Of a DNA stretch of 11,100 bases, positions 1 through 6,831 are shown piece by piece. The notes under the pieces were generated by a model that saw nothing but the letters and a program-made list of their open reading frames with translations, searched no databases and was not told the DNA's origin. Made by a program: the position numbers and the translations under genes. Where the stretch lies: positions 1 through 11,100 of the forward strand of contig JAJDVB010000231.1 in assembly GCA_022826345.1 (NCBI GenBank), read 5' to 3'. Source of the DNA: Alphaproteobacteria bacterium (lineage in GTDB: Bacteria > Pseudomonadota > Alphaproteobacteria > UBA828). Every line of letters begins with the position of its first letter. The stretch's first letter is position 1.

Positions 1-190
1 CCGGAATGCAGGCGAGAAAATGAAGTCCGAAATGGGTCTGGCAGAGAACGGTAACGTAGGCGCCGATCATGACGAGCTCGCCATGCGCCATGTTGATGAC
101 ACCCATGGTGCCGTAGGTGATGGCGAGCCCGAGAGCGACCAGCAGCAAAATGGACGAAAGGCTGAGTCCGATGAAAATTACGTCGGCCAT
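1..190 (-). CDS. UrtB/LivH-type ABC permease, N-terminal part (runs off window)
   Basis: This is the beginning of an inner-membrane permease of the branched-chain amino acid/urea (HAAT) ABC class. The 63 visible codons start at the ATG read leftward from 190. They give a first hydrophobic helix (about residues 4-30) and then the family hallmark [13 protein letters not shown], which matches the NxAHGE motif of UrtB and LivH. An ATG 5 bases upstream is in another frame and was rejected. The gene lies 88 nt downstream of the UrtA-like binding-protein gene on the same strand, so it should be the membrane partner of that protein. No strong Shine-Dalgarno is visible (only GGAAGCGGAA some distance upstream). 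A stem-loop occupies the gap before it. The same motif recurs in the plus-strand permease at 3486 (NFAHGEFMMLGAY), so the two are paralogues. Seen: start, motif, helix. Inferred: partner and substrate class. Confidence 0.85.
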   Translation of the reverse strand, partial: MADVIFIGLSLSSILLLVALGLAITYGTMGVINMAHGELVMIGAYVTVLCQTHFGLHFLACIP

Positions 191-237
191 ACCATGTGAG
201 CCGTTCCGCTTCCGACGATGCGCGACTCCAGGCTGAC

Positions 238-265
238 GGGGGCCGGCGTCGAGACGCCAGCCCCC
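238..265 (-). promoter_or_regulatory. Intercistronic stem-loop between binding-protein and permease genes
   Basis: The bases from 238 to 249 pair with those from 254 to 265 around a four-base loop. As minus-strand RNA this is a 12-bp stem with one G-U wobble and eleven Watson-Crick pairs, mostly G-C. It sits in the 88-nt gap between the UrtA-like stop codon and the UrtB-like start. No U tract follows, so a simple intrinsic terminator is unlikely. Stem-loops here often protect the 3' end of abundant binding-protein mRNA and reduce downstream permease expression, as between malE and malF. That role is inferred from position and structure. Confidence 0.65.
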
Positions 266-278
266 GCAGCGTCAACGG

Positions 279-1553
279 TTAGGTCTTGAGCTTGCTGGAA
301 TCCAGACCCGCCTGCGTGCAGAAGAGATTGTCGGGCGCTTCCCCGTAGGCCGAGTAGGGAAGCGGCATCAGCGGCTTCGCGTACTCGTCGACGATCTCGG
401 CCTGGCCGTCGGAGCCCCACACGCCGATACGCGGCGTCAGCCAGCAATGCAGGTTCTCGGGCTCGATCCGCACGCGCCCCTCCGGCGCATCGACCTCCTG
501 GCCCTTGGACGCCTCGCGGACCGAGAGGGGATCGACCTCGCCCGCCTTCTCCACCGACTGTGCCCACAGGAACACCTGGAAGTAGGCGCATTCCATGGCG
601 TGGTAGGTGACGGCATTGCCGCCCATCGTGCTCTTCACGTCTTCCACGAACTTCTCGTTTGCCGGATTGCTCACCGTCTGGAAATAGGGGAAGGACGTGA
701 CACTGCCCGCGGCATAATCGGCACCCATCGCCTGCACCTCAATTTCCGAGCAAACGGTGGCGAAGATCGGGAACTTGTCGTAGCTCAGCCCCTGGTTGAT
801 GAACTCGCGGCGGAAGGCGATGATCGAGTCGCCCACGACGTTGGAGTAGACACAGTCGCACTCGCCGTTCTCCCACATGGTCTTCATCTTGTTGACCATG
901 GAGCCCCATTCGGTATGGCCGAGTTCCAGGTACTCGTCGGCCACCCAGGAGCCGCCTTCTCTCTCCACCAGGATCTTGCAGACCTTGGCCATCTCACGCG
1001 GGTAGATGTAGTTCGATCCCACGATGAAGAACTTGTTGTAGCCCTGCTTGGTGATCCACGGAACGAAATTCTCCTGCTGCTGGTTGGGAACCGCGCCCGT
1101 GTAAATGACGTTCTTCGAGCACTCGAACCCTTCGTAGAACGTGGGATACCAGTAGAGATTCTTGCGCTTCTCAAACACCGGCAGTGCCGCTTTGCGGCTC
1201 GCCGACGTGTACGAGCCGAAGACCGACGGCACCCGGTCGCGCACGACGAGCTTGTTGGCCTTCTCGTTGAAGGTGCGCGGATCGGAAGCCGGATCCTCGA
1301 TGATCGGCACCACCTTCTTGCCGAGCACGCCGCCGTTCGCGTTGATCTGGTCGATGGCCATCTCGGTGACCTTGCTCAACTGCTTTTCGACGATGGCCGT
1401 CGTGCCCGTCAGCGAATAGAGGACGCCGACCTCGATCTCGTCGTCGTCAGCCCAGGCAAACTGATAGTCCTTGACCCAGACGTGTGGGAACGTGGTCAGC
1501 CCGGCGGCACCGAGCGCGATGCCCGATTTCTTCAAAAAGTCTCGACGTTTCAT
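279..1553 (-). CDS. UrtA-like periplasmic binding protein, Tat-exported (urea/short-amide family)
   Basis: A 424-residue solute-binding protein of the Peripla_BP_5/UrtA-FmdD-AmiC group. It should capture urea or a short amide in the periplasm and deliver it to the HAAT-type permease encoded downstream. Residues 3-9 read RRDFLKK, a twin-arginine motif, followed by a hydrophobic stretch and a plausible AWA cleavage site at 33-35 before DDDEIEVG. Family landmarks follow in order: GVLYSLTGTTAIVEK, AIDQINANGGVLGKK, EDPASDPRTFNEKA, SASRKAALPVFEKRKNLYWY and FYEGFECSKNVIYTGAVPNQ. The last blocks are typical of UrtA rather than of LivJ/K leucine-binding proteins. Length is normal for UrtA. The ATG at 1553 has an AGGGGAG Shine-Dalgarno 10 nt upstream. 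The gene is transcribed away from a second UrtA-like gene at 2181. Urea, formamide, acetamide or a longer amide cannot be distinguished from sequence alone; no urease gene is in view. Confidence 0.88.
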   Translation of the reverse strand: MKRRDFLKKSGIALGAAGLTTFPHVWVKDYQFAWADDDEIEVGVLYSLTGTTAIVEKQLSKVTEMAIDQINANGGVLGKKVVPIIEDPASDPRTFNEKANKLVVRDRVPSVFGSYTSASRKAALPVFEKRKNLYWYPTFYEGFECSKNVIYTGAVPNQQQENFVPWITKQGYNKFFIVGSNYIYPREMAKVCKILVEREGGSWVADEYLELGHTEWGSMVNKMKTMWENGECDCVYSNVVGDSIIAFRREFINQGLSYDKFPIFATVCSEIEVQAMGADYAAGSVTSFPYFQTVSNPANEKFVEDVKSTMGGNAVTYHAMECAYFQVFLWAQSVEKAGEVDPLSVREASKGQEVDAPEGRVRIEPENLHCWLTPRIGVWGSDGQAEIVDEYAKPLMPLPYSAYGEAPDNLFCTQAGLDSSKLKT

Positions 1554-1575
1554 TATCTACTTTCTCCCCTCATTT

Positions 1576-1600
1576 GTGGATGCGATAAGACGCAATCCAC
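1576..1600 (-). promoter_or_regulatory. Small leader hairpin upstream of the minus-strand UrtA-like gene
   Basis: On the plus strand, gtggatgcg (1576-1584) faces cgcaatccac (1591-1600) across a six-base loop, giving nine pairs with one bulged base. It lies 23-47 nt before the start codon of the minus-strand binding-protein gene, just upstream of its Shine-Dalgarno. It could influence initiation or leader stability. It is short and could be chance. Confidence 0.3.
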
Positions 1601-1645
1601 CGGTCCCTCAGCGGTATCTATCTCCGACGTAACGCCGGCACTTAA

Positions 1646-1676
1646 TCCAATCGATTGGACAACCCATTAAGGTCAA
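1646..1676 (-). promoter_or_regulatory. Candidate promoter and 14-bp palindromic operator of the minus-strand operon
   Basis: TCCAATCGATTGGA at 1646-1659 is a perfect 14-bp palindrome. Read on the minus strand, TTGACC (complement of 1671-1676) lies 11 nt upstream of it, resembling a sigma70 -35 box, so the palindrome would cover the spacer and -10 region. No good -10 hexamer stands out. The site is about 95-125 nt before the UrtA-like start codon. A dimeric regulator bound here could block or remodel the promoter. The palindrome is seen; the promoter assignment is tentative. Confidence 0.4.
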
Positions 1677-1884
1677 GTGCGGGCGGCGCCCGCCATTGCC
1701 TCCCTGCCATTTTGCATAAGTGATTGGTGACATCTTGGGCTCGAAGGGTGGGGTACAACGCCACCAAAGACGCATGCCAACCTCATCTTCGACATCCCAT
1801 GGTCGCCCTTCCCCACCGTCAAGCGAGCCCCTGCGGCATCACGCGCGATGTGGCGACACGCGGTATGTCCAGTCAGGGCGACTA

Positions 1885-1913
1885 AAGCGTTTCCGCTCTT
1901 CACGGAAGCGCTT
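1885..1913. repeat. Palindromic hairpin with 11-bp stem
   Basis: AAGCGTTTCCG (1885-1895) pairs with CGGAAGCGCTT (1903-1913) around a seven-base loop, with one G-T wobble. The right arm lies within the shorter perfect palindrome GAAGCGCTTC (1905-1914). The AGCGTTTCCG...CGGAAGCGCT pattern resembles short dispersed palindromes common in alphaproteobacterial intergenic DNA; that comparison is from memory. No T run follows on either strand, and it lies between divergent promoters, so a terminator is unlikely. Confidence 0.55.
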
Positions 1914-2043
1914 CAGCTTCATGTCGCTCACGGCAACCGGCCGGTGGCTGGTGCCTGCGCGGGCGCACCGCATACATGGCATGCCGCGATCACGGCCTGT
2001 CGCGTGTCCGTCAAAGACAAACGCGCTCTGAAATAACAGCTTA

Positions 2044-2066
2044 GCATATATTAATTGAATTGGAAA
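2044..2066 (+). promoter_or_regulatory. Candidate shared operator upstream of the five-gene transporter operon
   Basis: This AT-rich site reads gcatata (2044-2050), four bases, then ttgaattggaaa (2055-2066). The same two blocks recur, one base apart, at 8111-8130 in front of the amidase gene. The 12-base block is identical in both places. It lies about 115-137 nt before the ATG at 2181, where a promoter or upstream operator would be. No clear -35/-10 pair was found around this copy. A shared regulator is an inference. Confidence 0.4.
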
Positions 2067-2114
2067 TTGTTTTTTGCAGACCCATGCTATGGCGCTAGGC
2101 TGAGAGCATCACGC

Positions 2115-2141
2115 GCCTGCGCTGCGCTGCGCGGCGCAGGC
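2115..2141 (+). promoter_or_regulatory. GC-rich leader hairpin before the plus-strand binding-protein gene
   Basis: GCCTGCGC (2115-2122) pairs perfectly with GCGCAGGC (2134-2141) around an 11-base loop made of CTGCG-like repeats. It ends 22 nt before the Shine-Dalgarno (2164-2171). It may stabilise or modulate the operon leader. No alternative pairing that would make it a riboswitch was identified. Confidence 0.35.
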
Positions 2142-2180
2142 CAATACGCACTGGACGCTAAGCGAGGGAGGCTACAAGTC

Positions 2181-3428
2181 ATGTTCGATTCGAGCAGGAG
2201 AGGTTTTCTCAAGGGTACGGCGGGCACCGCCGCAACGCTGGTGGCGGCAGGCCTTGCGGCCTCGCCCAAGGCCTACGCCGACGACGACGAAATCGTCATC
2301 GCCAGCATCTTCGACCAGTCCGGCGGTCTCGACATCTACGGCACGCCGATGACCCAGACCTGCGAGCTCGCGGTCGAGGAGATCAACGCGGCCGGCGGCC
2401 TGCTGGGCAAGAAGATCCGGCTGATCAAGTACGACCCGCAGTCCAACATGGAGCTGTATGCGCAGTACGCCCAGGAGGCGGCGCTCAAGGAGCGCGTCGA
2501 CCTGGTGCACGGCGCCATCACCAGCGCCTCGCGCGAGGTCATCCGGCCGATCCTCCGGCGCTTCCAGACGCTGCTGTGGTACAGCGTGATCTACGAGGGC
2601 GGCGTCTGCGATATCAACAACTTCGTCAGCGGCGTGACCGCCGTGCAGTGGGTGAAGCCGATGGCCGACTACGGCTTCAAGACCCACGGCAAGCGCTGCT
2701 ACTACATCGGCGCCGACTACAACGCGCCCCAGATCATCGGCAAGTGGACCGAAGTCTTCGCCAAGGAGCAGGGCTCAGAGGTCGTCACCAAGGACTTCTT
2801 CCCCCTCGACGTGGCGGAGTTCGGCCCGGCCATCGCCAAGATTCAAGAGGCGAAGCCCGACTGGCTCTCCACCTGCCTGGTGGGTGCGGCGCACACCGGC
2901 TTCTACCGCCAGTGGTACGCGGCCGGCATGCTGAACGAGATCCCGATCGTCTCGGTCACCTTCGGCGTCGGCAACGAGCACGTCCAGCTCAGCGCGGAGG
3001 AAGGCAACGGCATCGTCAGCGCCCAGCCCTACTTCCAGGAGCTGCAGCTCCCCGCCAACGTCGAGTTCGTGAAGCGCTATCAGGAGCGCTTCGGCGACGA
3101 CGCCCAGTATCTCAACTCCGTGGGCGTGGGCGGCTACCTCGGCACCATGCTCTGGTCGCTCGGCGTGAAGGCCGCCGGCAGCCACGAACGCGAAGCGGTG
3201 ATCGAGGCGTTGCGCAGCGGCGACATCGCTTGGGACGGCCCGGCCGGCCACATGGTGGTCGACCCGGTCACCAATCACGTCATCCAGGACATGCACATGG
3301 CCGAGTGCCAGAACCAGACCTGGAACATCTTCGAGAGCTACTCGCAGATGTACCCCAGCGACGTGATCGACCGCTGCGACCTGACCAAGGATCCCGACAT
3401 GAACGCCCATCTGGAGCCGATCATCTAG
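2181..3428 (+). CDS. Second UrtA-like periplasmic binding protein, Tat-exported
   Basis: A 415-residue solute-binding protein of the UrtA/FmdD/AmiC group, first gene of the five-gene plus-strand operon. SSRRGFLKG at residues 4-12 is a textbook twin-arginine motif. A hydrophobic stretch and an AYA cleavage site (31-33) follow before DDDEIVIAS, the same ADDDEI start of the mature protein as in the minus-strand paralogue. Landmarks include FDQSGGLDIYGTPMTQ, AVEEINAAGGLLGKK, the AITSASREVIRPI block, LLWYSVIYEGGVC and YYIGADYNAPQIIGKW. The UrtA-style SASRK...YWYP...YEGFEC blocks are recognisable but more diverged than in the paralogue, suggesting a different ligand. The ATG at 2181 was chosen because GAGGGAGG (2164-2171) precedes it by 9 nt and the Tat signal starts there; an in-frame TTG at 2055 would bury the signal. 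Ligand unknown. Confidence 0.88.
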   Translation: MFDSSRRGFLKGTAGTAATLVAAGLAASPKAYADDDEIVIASIFDQSGGLDIYGTPMTQTCELAVEEINAAGGLLGKKIRLIKYDPQSNMELYAQYAQEAALKERVDLVHGAITSASREVIRPILRRFQTLLWYSVIYEGGVCDINNFVSGVTAVQWVKPMADYGFKTHGKRCYYIGADYNAPQIIGKWTEVFAKEQGSEVVTKDFFPLDVAEFGPAIAKIQEAKPDWLSTCLVGAAHTGFYRQWYAAGMLNEIPIVSVTFGVGNEHVQLSAEEGNGIVSAQPYFQELQLPANVEFVKRYQERFGDDAQYLNSVGVGGYLGTMLWSLGVKAAGSHEREAVIEALRSGDIAWDGPAGHMVVDPVTNHVIQDMHMAECQNQTWNIFESYSQMYPSDVIDRCDLTKDPDMNAHLEPII

Positions 3429-3485
3429 GCGTTCTGAAGGTCGCAGCGTAACGAGTGCGATAGCACGCTTGACGACGGGCGCGCC

Positions 3486-4355
3486 GTGGATACCGCTGCG
3501 CTCCTGATCATCGAAGTGCTGAACGGGATTGCCAGCCTGGCGCTCGCCTGCGCCGGGCTGGCGATCATCTTCGGCATGATGCGGGTGATCAATTTCGCCC
3601 ACGGCGAGTTCATGATGCTCGGCGCCTACACCACGGTGGTGTGCACCAAGACGCTCGGCATCAACATCTGGATTTCGATGCTGATCATCTCGCCCATCAT
3701 CGTGGGCATCATCGGCATCGTCGTGGAACGCACCTTCATCCGCTTCTTCTACGGCCGGATGATCGACACGCTGATCGCCACCTGGGGCCTCAGCCTGCTG
3801 CTCATCGGCATCGTCACCGCGATCTTCGGCAACATCATCGAAGGTGTGTCCGCGCCGATGGGGAGCTTCGAGGTCGGCGTCTACAACGTCGCCCAGTACC
3901 GCATGGTGCTCATCGGCATCGTGATCCTGCTGTTCATCGGGGTCTTCCTGGTGCTGACGCGCACCAAGCTCGGCCTCATCGCGCGCGGCACAATGCAGAA
4001 CCCGGCCCAGGCTTCCGTGCTCGGCATCAGCACGCAGCGCGTCTACATGGTGACGTTTGCGATCGGCGCGGGGCTGACGGGGCTCGCGGGCGGCCTGCTG
4101 GCGCCGATCTCGCAAGTCATCCCGACCGCGGGCGCCGCCTACGTCGCGCAGACCTTCATCACCGTGATTACCGGCGGCACCGGGGCCGTGACCGGCACGC
4201 TGGTCGCCTCCGGCGTCTTCGGCACCGTGCGCCAGCTGCTCAGCTACGAGTTCACGCCGGTCCTCGGGGGCGTCGGCCTGCTCATCGTCGCCGTGGTCCT
4301 GCTGCGCCTCCTGCCCCAGGGCATCACCGGCAAGATCTTCAGGCGCTCGCTGTGA
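3486..4355 (+). CDS. UrtB/LivH-type ABC transporter permease
   Basis: A 289-residue, very hydrophobic inner-membrane permease with roughly eight membrane spans. NFAHGEFMMLGAY (residues 36-48) is the N-terminal hallmark of UrtB/LivH. The cytoplasmic coupling loop ARGTMQNPAQASVLGI (about 166-181) is the EAA-like segment that contacts the ATPases. A glycine-rich ITGGTGAVTGTLVASG stretch near the C terminus is also family-typical. Length matches short UrtB/LivH proteins; it lacks the long N-terminal extension of some UrtB proteins. The start is the GTG at 3486, with only a weak ribosome site, 57 nt after the binding-protein stop. The end overlaps the next gene by GTGA (4352-4355), implying translational coupling. 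It should form the membrane channel together with the downstream permease. Family is certain; substrate is inferred from the binding protein and ATPases. Confidence 0.92.
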   Translation: MDTAALLIIEVLNGIASLALACAGLAIIFGMMRVINFAHGEFMMLGAYTTVVCTKTLGINIWISMLIISPIIVGIIGIVVERTFIRFFYGRMIDTLIATWGLSLLLIGIVTAIFGNIIEGVSAPMGSFEVGVYNVAQYRMVLIGIVILLFIGVFLVLTRTKLGLIARGTMQNPAQASVLGISTQRVYMVTFAIGAGLTGLAGGLLAPISQVIPTAGAAYVAQTFITVITGGTGAVTGTLVASGVFGTVRQLLSYEFTPVLGGVGLLIVAVVLLRLLPQGITGKIFRRSL

Positions 4356-5398
4356 CGCACCTCGGCTTCAACCTGCGGAGCTGGGAGACCTGGGGCACCA
4401 TCCTGGTGGGCGCGGTGATGCTGGTCCTGCTGTTCGCCGGCCCCCACATCTTCGACCTCTTCACGCTCTTCAAGGTGACGCTCTTCGTCGCCATGTCGAT
4501 CCTGGCGCTCTCGATGGGCTTCATCTGGGGCTATGGCGGCATCCTCTGCTTCGGGCAATCGGCCTTCTACGGCCTCGGCGCCTACACCTACGCCATCGCC
4601 GTGGGCAATATCGGCGAGAGCACGGGGCCCTTCCTCCTGGCGATCGTCGTGCCCGCCGCCTTCGCCGCCCTGCTCGGCTACTTCATGTTTTACGGCCGTC
4701 TCAGCGACGTTTACCTCGCGGTGGTGACCCTCGCGGTCACGCTCATCCTCTACAACTTCATGCGCTCCACGGCGGGCGAGGAATACGCCATCGGCGCGCA
4801 GCGGCTGATGGGCTTCAACGGCATCTCGTCGATCCAGCCTATCAACTGGCCGGGGGACGGCAACGCGCTGCTCTTCCCCGACGAGATATTCCATCTCGCG
4901 ATGGGGTGTCTCATTCTGTGCTATTTCGGCCTCAAGCTCCTCAATCGCTCGTATTTCGGGCGGGTCGCGGTCGCGATTCGGGAGAACGAGCTGCGCGCCG
5001 AGCTGCTCGGCTACGATGTCCGCCTGCACAAGCTGCAGACCTTCACCATCGGTGGCGGCATGGCGGGGCTCGCGGGCTGCCTCGGCGTCAACTTCAACTC
5101 CTTCGTCAACCCTGACGTGTTCGCGCTCAACTTCGCAGCCGAGATCATCATGTGGACGCTGATCGGCGGGCTCGGCACCCTGGTCGGGCCGATGATCGGC
5201 TGCATCGGGCTCCTGATGCTAAAGTTCGAGATCGGCCAGCAGCAGATCACCAACACCTACCTGATCTTCGGCGGGATCATTATGGTGTTCGTTCTGGCGG
5301 TGCCCGCCGGGCTGCTGCCCACCGCGCGCCAAGTACTGGAACGTCTTGCGGCTGTGCTTGGTGCCAGCGGAGCGGCGCAGCAGAGAGCACTGCAGTGA
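4352..5398 (+). CDS. UrtC/LivM-type ABC transporter permease
   Basis: A 348-residue inner-membrane permease, the second channel subunit. The start is the GTG at 4352, which shares GTGA with the stop of the preceding permease; reading frame upstream of it has arginine/histidine-rich shadow composition, so longer starts were rejected. The segment WGYGGILCFGQSAFYGLGAY is the signature of UrtC/LivM, where related proteins read WGYxGxLSxGH/Q. AIRENELRAELLGY is the ATPase-contacting EAA-like loop, followed by a GGxAGLAG helix typical of LivM. About nine to ten hydrophobic segments are visible. Length is close to the usual UrtC length. The C terminus is an alanine/glutamine-rich tail that overlaps the next gene at 5395-5398. 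Likely co-translated with its partners. Confidence 0.92.
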   Translation: MTHLGFNLRSWETWGTILVGAVMLVLLFAGPHIFDLFTLFKVTLFVAMSILALSMGFIWGYGGILCFGQSAFYGLGAYTYAIAVGNIGESTGPFLLAIVVPAAFAALLGYFMFYGRLSDVYLAVVTLAVTLILYNFMRSTAGEEYAIGAQRLMGFNGISSIQPINWPGDGNALLFPDEIFHLAMGCLILCYFGLKLLNRSYFGRVAVAIRENELRAELLGYDVRLHKLQTFTIGGGMAGLAGCLGVNFNSFVNPDVFALNFAAEIIMWTLIGGLGTLVGPMIGCIGLLMLKFEIGQQQITNTYLIFGGIIMVFVLAVPAGLLPTARQVLERLAAVLGASGAAQQRALQ

Positions 5399-6123
5399 GC
5401 GACGCAGTGCCCATCCTGGAGACACACGGGCTGACCATGCGCTTCGGCGGCGTGGTCGCGGTCGACGATGTCGACTTCTCCATGGATGAAGGCGAGCTGC
5501 GCTGCCTGATCGGCCCCAACGGCGCCGGCAAGAGCACCTTCTTCAAGTGCTTGACCCACCAGTACAAGGCGTCCGCCGGGCGGGTCCGCTTCCGGGGCGC
5601 CGACATCACCGGCTCCCACACCTACCAGATCGCGCGCCGCGGCATCGGCATCAAGACCCAGGTGCCGAGCGTGTTCGACGGCTTGAGCGTGCACGAGAAC
5701 ATCTGGGTCGCGGCCCGCCGCCATCACGGCCGCCGCGAGGCCAACCGCATCGTCGACGAGATTCTGGAGCGACTCCGGCTCGACCACCTCGCCCGCCGCG
5801 TCGTCGGCCAGCTCGCCCACGGCGAGCGCCAGCGGGTCGAGCTCGGCACCGTGCTGACCGGCGAGCCCGAGCTGATCCTGCTCGACGAGCCGACGGCGGG
5901 CATGACCCACGAAGAGGTCAACCAGACCACCGACCTGATTCTCGAAATCAACAAGACCACGTCGATGATCGTCGTCGAGCACGACATGCAGTTCATCAAG
6001 GCGATTGCGAAGCAAGTCACCGTGTTCCATCAAGGAGCAATCCTGATCGAGGACACCATGGCGAACCTGGAGAAGAACCAGCAGGTGCGCGATATCTATC
6101 TCGGCAAGCAGCACGCGGCCTGA
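5395..6123 (+). CDS. UrtD-type ABC transporter ATP-binding protein
   Basis: A 242-residue cytoplasmic ATPase subunit. Walker A is GPNGAGKST (40-48), the Q-loop glutamine is near 89, Walker B is ILLDEP (161-166) and the switch histidine is H196 in VVEHDM. Two features place it with UrtD rather than LivG: the ABC signature is AHGER in place of LSGGQ (UrtD proteins typically have LSHGQ), and the post-Walker-B segment reads TAGMTHEE, as in UrtD AGMTxEE. The start is the GTG at 5395, overlapping the permease stop by GTGA; it gives a normal UrtD-length N terminus. The gene ends 3 nt before the second ATPase gene. It should heterodimerise with the downstream ATPase to power import. Confidence 0.92.
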   Translation: MSDAVPILETHGLTMRFGGVVAVDDVDFSMDEGELRCLIGPNGAGKSTFFKCLTHQYKASAGRVRFRGADITGSHTYQIARRGIGIKTQVPSVFDGLSVHENIWVAARRHHGRREANRIVDEILERLRLDHLARRVVGQLAHGERQRVELGTVLTGEPELILLDEPTAGMTHEEVNQTTDLILEINKTTSMIVVEHDMQFIKAIAKQVTVFHQGAILIEDTMANLEKNQQVRDIYLGKQHAA

Positions 6124-6126
6124 TCC

Positions 6127-6831
6127 ATGCTGAGCGCCGAAGGCATCCGCGCGAGCTACGGCAGGATTCCCATCCTGCACGGCATCGACCTTGAGGTGGC
6201 TGAGGGTGAATTCGTCGGCATCCTCGGCCACAACGGCATGGGCAAGACCACTCTGCTCAAGACCCTGATCGGCCTGGTCAAGACCACCGACGGCACGATC
6301 ACCTTCGAGGGCGAGGCAATCACGCGCGAGCCCCCGCACAAGCGAAGCCGCCGCGGCATCGGCTACGTGCCGCAGGGGCGCGAGATCTTCCCCAACGTGA
6401 GCGTGCGCGACAATTTGAGGCTCGGCTTCGCGGTGCAGAAGGTGGACGAACAGGAGGTGCTCGACGAGGTGCTGGAGGAGTTCCCGCGCCTCAAGCCCCT
6501 GCTCGACCGCGCAGGCCGCGTGCTCTCCGGCGGCGAGCAGCAGATCCTGGCGCTGGCGCGCTGCCTTTGCGGCCGTCCGCGCTTGATCCTCCTCGACGAG
6601 CCCACCGAAGGCATCCAGCCCTCGATCGTCGAAGAGATCGTGGAAATTCTCAAGACATTGCAGGCCCGACGCAAGCTTACGGTCGTCCTGGTCGAGCAGA
6701 ACCTCGACTTCATCGCCGAGCTGTCCCAGCGTGTGCTCATCATCCAGCGCGGCCAGTTCACCAGCGAGGTGTCGCCGGATCAGCTCTCCAATCCCGATCT
6801 GGTTGCCGAGTTCGTCGGCATGGGCGGCTAG
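6127..6831 (+). CDS. UrtE-type ABC transporter ATP-binding protein
   Basis: A 234-residue cytoplasmic ATPase, last gene of the operon. Walker A is GHNGMGKT (34-41), the Q-loop is VPQGREIFP (Q83), the signature is LSGGE (133-137) and Walker B is LILLDEP (153-159). TEGIQPSIVEEI directly after Walker B is the UrtE hallmark. The H-loop histidine is replaced by glutamine (VEQNL, Q191), which is normal for LivF/UrtE-class ATPases. The ATG at 6127 lies 3 nt after the UrtD stop. The TAG stop at 6829-6831 lies inside the left terminal repeat of an inverted-repeat element, so the end of the gene may have been set by that insertion. No terminator with a T run is visible directly after it. Confidence 0.92.
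   Translation: MLSAEGIRASYGRIPILHGIDLEVAEGEFVGILGHNGMGKTTLLKTLIGLVKTTDGTITFEGEAITREPPHKRSRRGIGYVPQGREIFPNVSVRDNLRLGFAVQKVDEQEVLDEVLEEFPRLKPLLDRAGRVLSGGEQQILALARCLCGRPRLILLDEPTEGIQPSIVEEIVEILKTLQARRKLTVVLVEQNLDFIAELSQRVLIIQRGQFTSEVSPDQLSNPDLVAEFVGMGG

Larger units (their letters stand above)
1554..2180. other. Divergent intergenic control region between the two transporter operons
   Basis: These 627 bases separate the start codons of two divergently transcribed binding-protein genes. Small open frames exist in it, for example 1673-1903 on the minus strand and 1720-2031 and 1848-2036 on the plus strand. None shows a recognisable domain, a good ribosome site or codon use like the flanking genes, so no gene is called. 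The region holds the 14-bp palindrome near 1650, the hairpin at 1885-1913, an AT-rich patch at 2041-2075 and a GC-rich leader hairpin at 2115-2141. Its size and symmetry make it the likely control region of both operons. Confidence 0.7.

Noticed and set aside
447..1670. 407-codon open frame on the plus strand antisense to the UrtA-like gene
   Set aside because: It is rich in His, Arg, Leu and Asp, typical of the complement of a GC-rich gene, with no domain. The minus-strand frame has a Tat signal and clear UrtA blocks.
2061..2079. Possible sigma54 promoter (TGG...TTGCA)
   Set aside because: The GG and GC dinucleotides are 13 bases apart instead of the required 10.
2055..2180. 42-residue N-terminal extension of the second UrtA-like protein from an in-frame TTG
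   Set aside because: It would bury the twin-arginine signal, has no ribosome site, and overlaps the AT-rich regulatory patch. The ATG at 2181 has GAGGGAGG upstream.
2775..4115. 446-codon minus-strand open frame across the binding-protein/permease junction
   Set aside because: Histidine/aspartate/alanine-rich shadow of two well-supported plus-strand genes.
3641..4351. Long N-terminal extension of the UrtC-type permease
   Set aside because: The extension is an arginine/histidine-rich out-of-frame reading of the UrtB-type gene; the GTG at 4352 with GTGA overlap gives a normal UrtC protein.
5257..6339. 360-codon minus-strand open frame opposite the ATPase genes
   Set aside because: No motif. 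The plus strand shows complete Walker A, Walker B and signature motifs for two ATPases.
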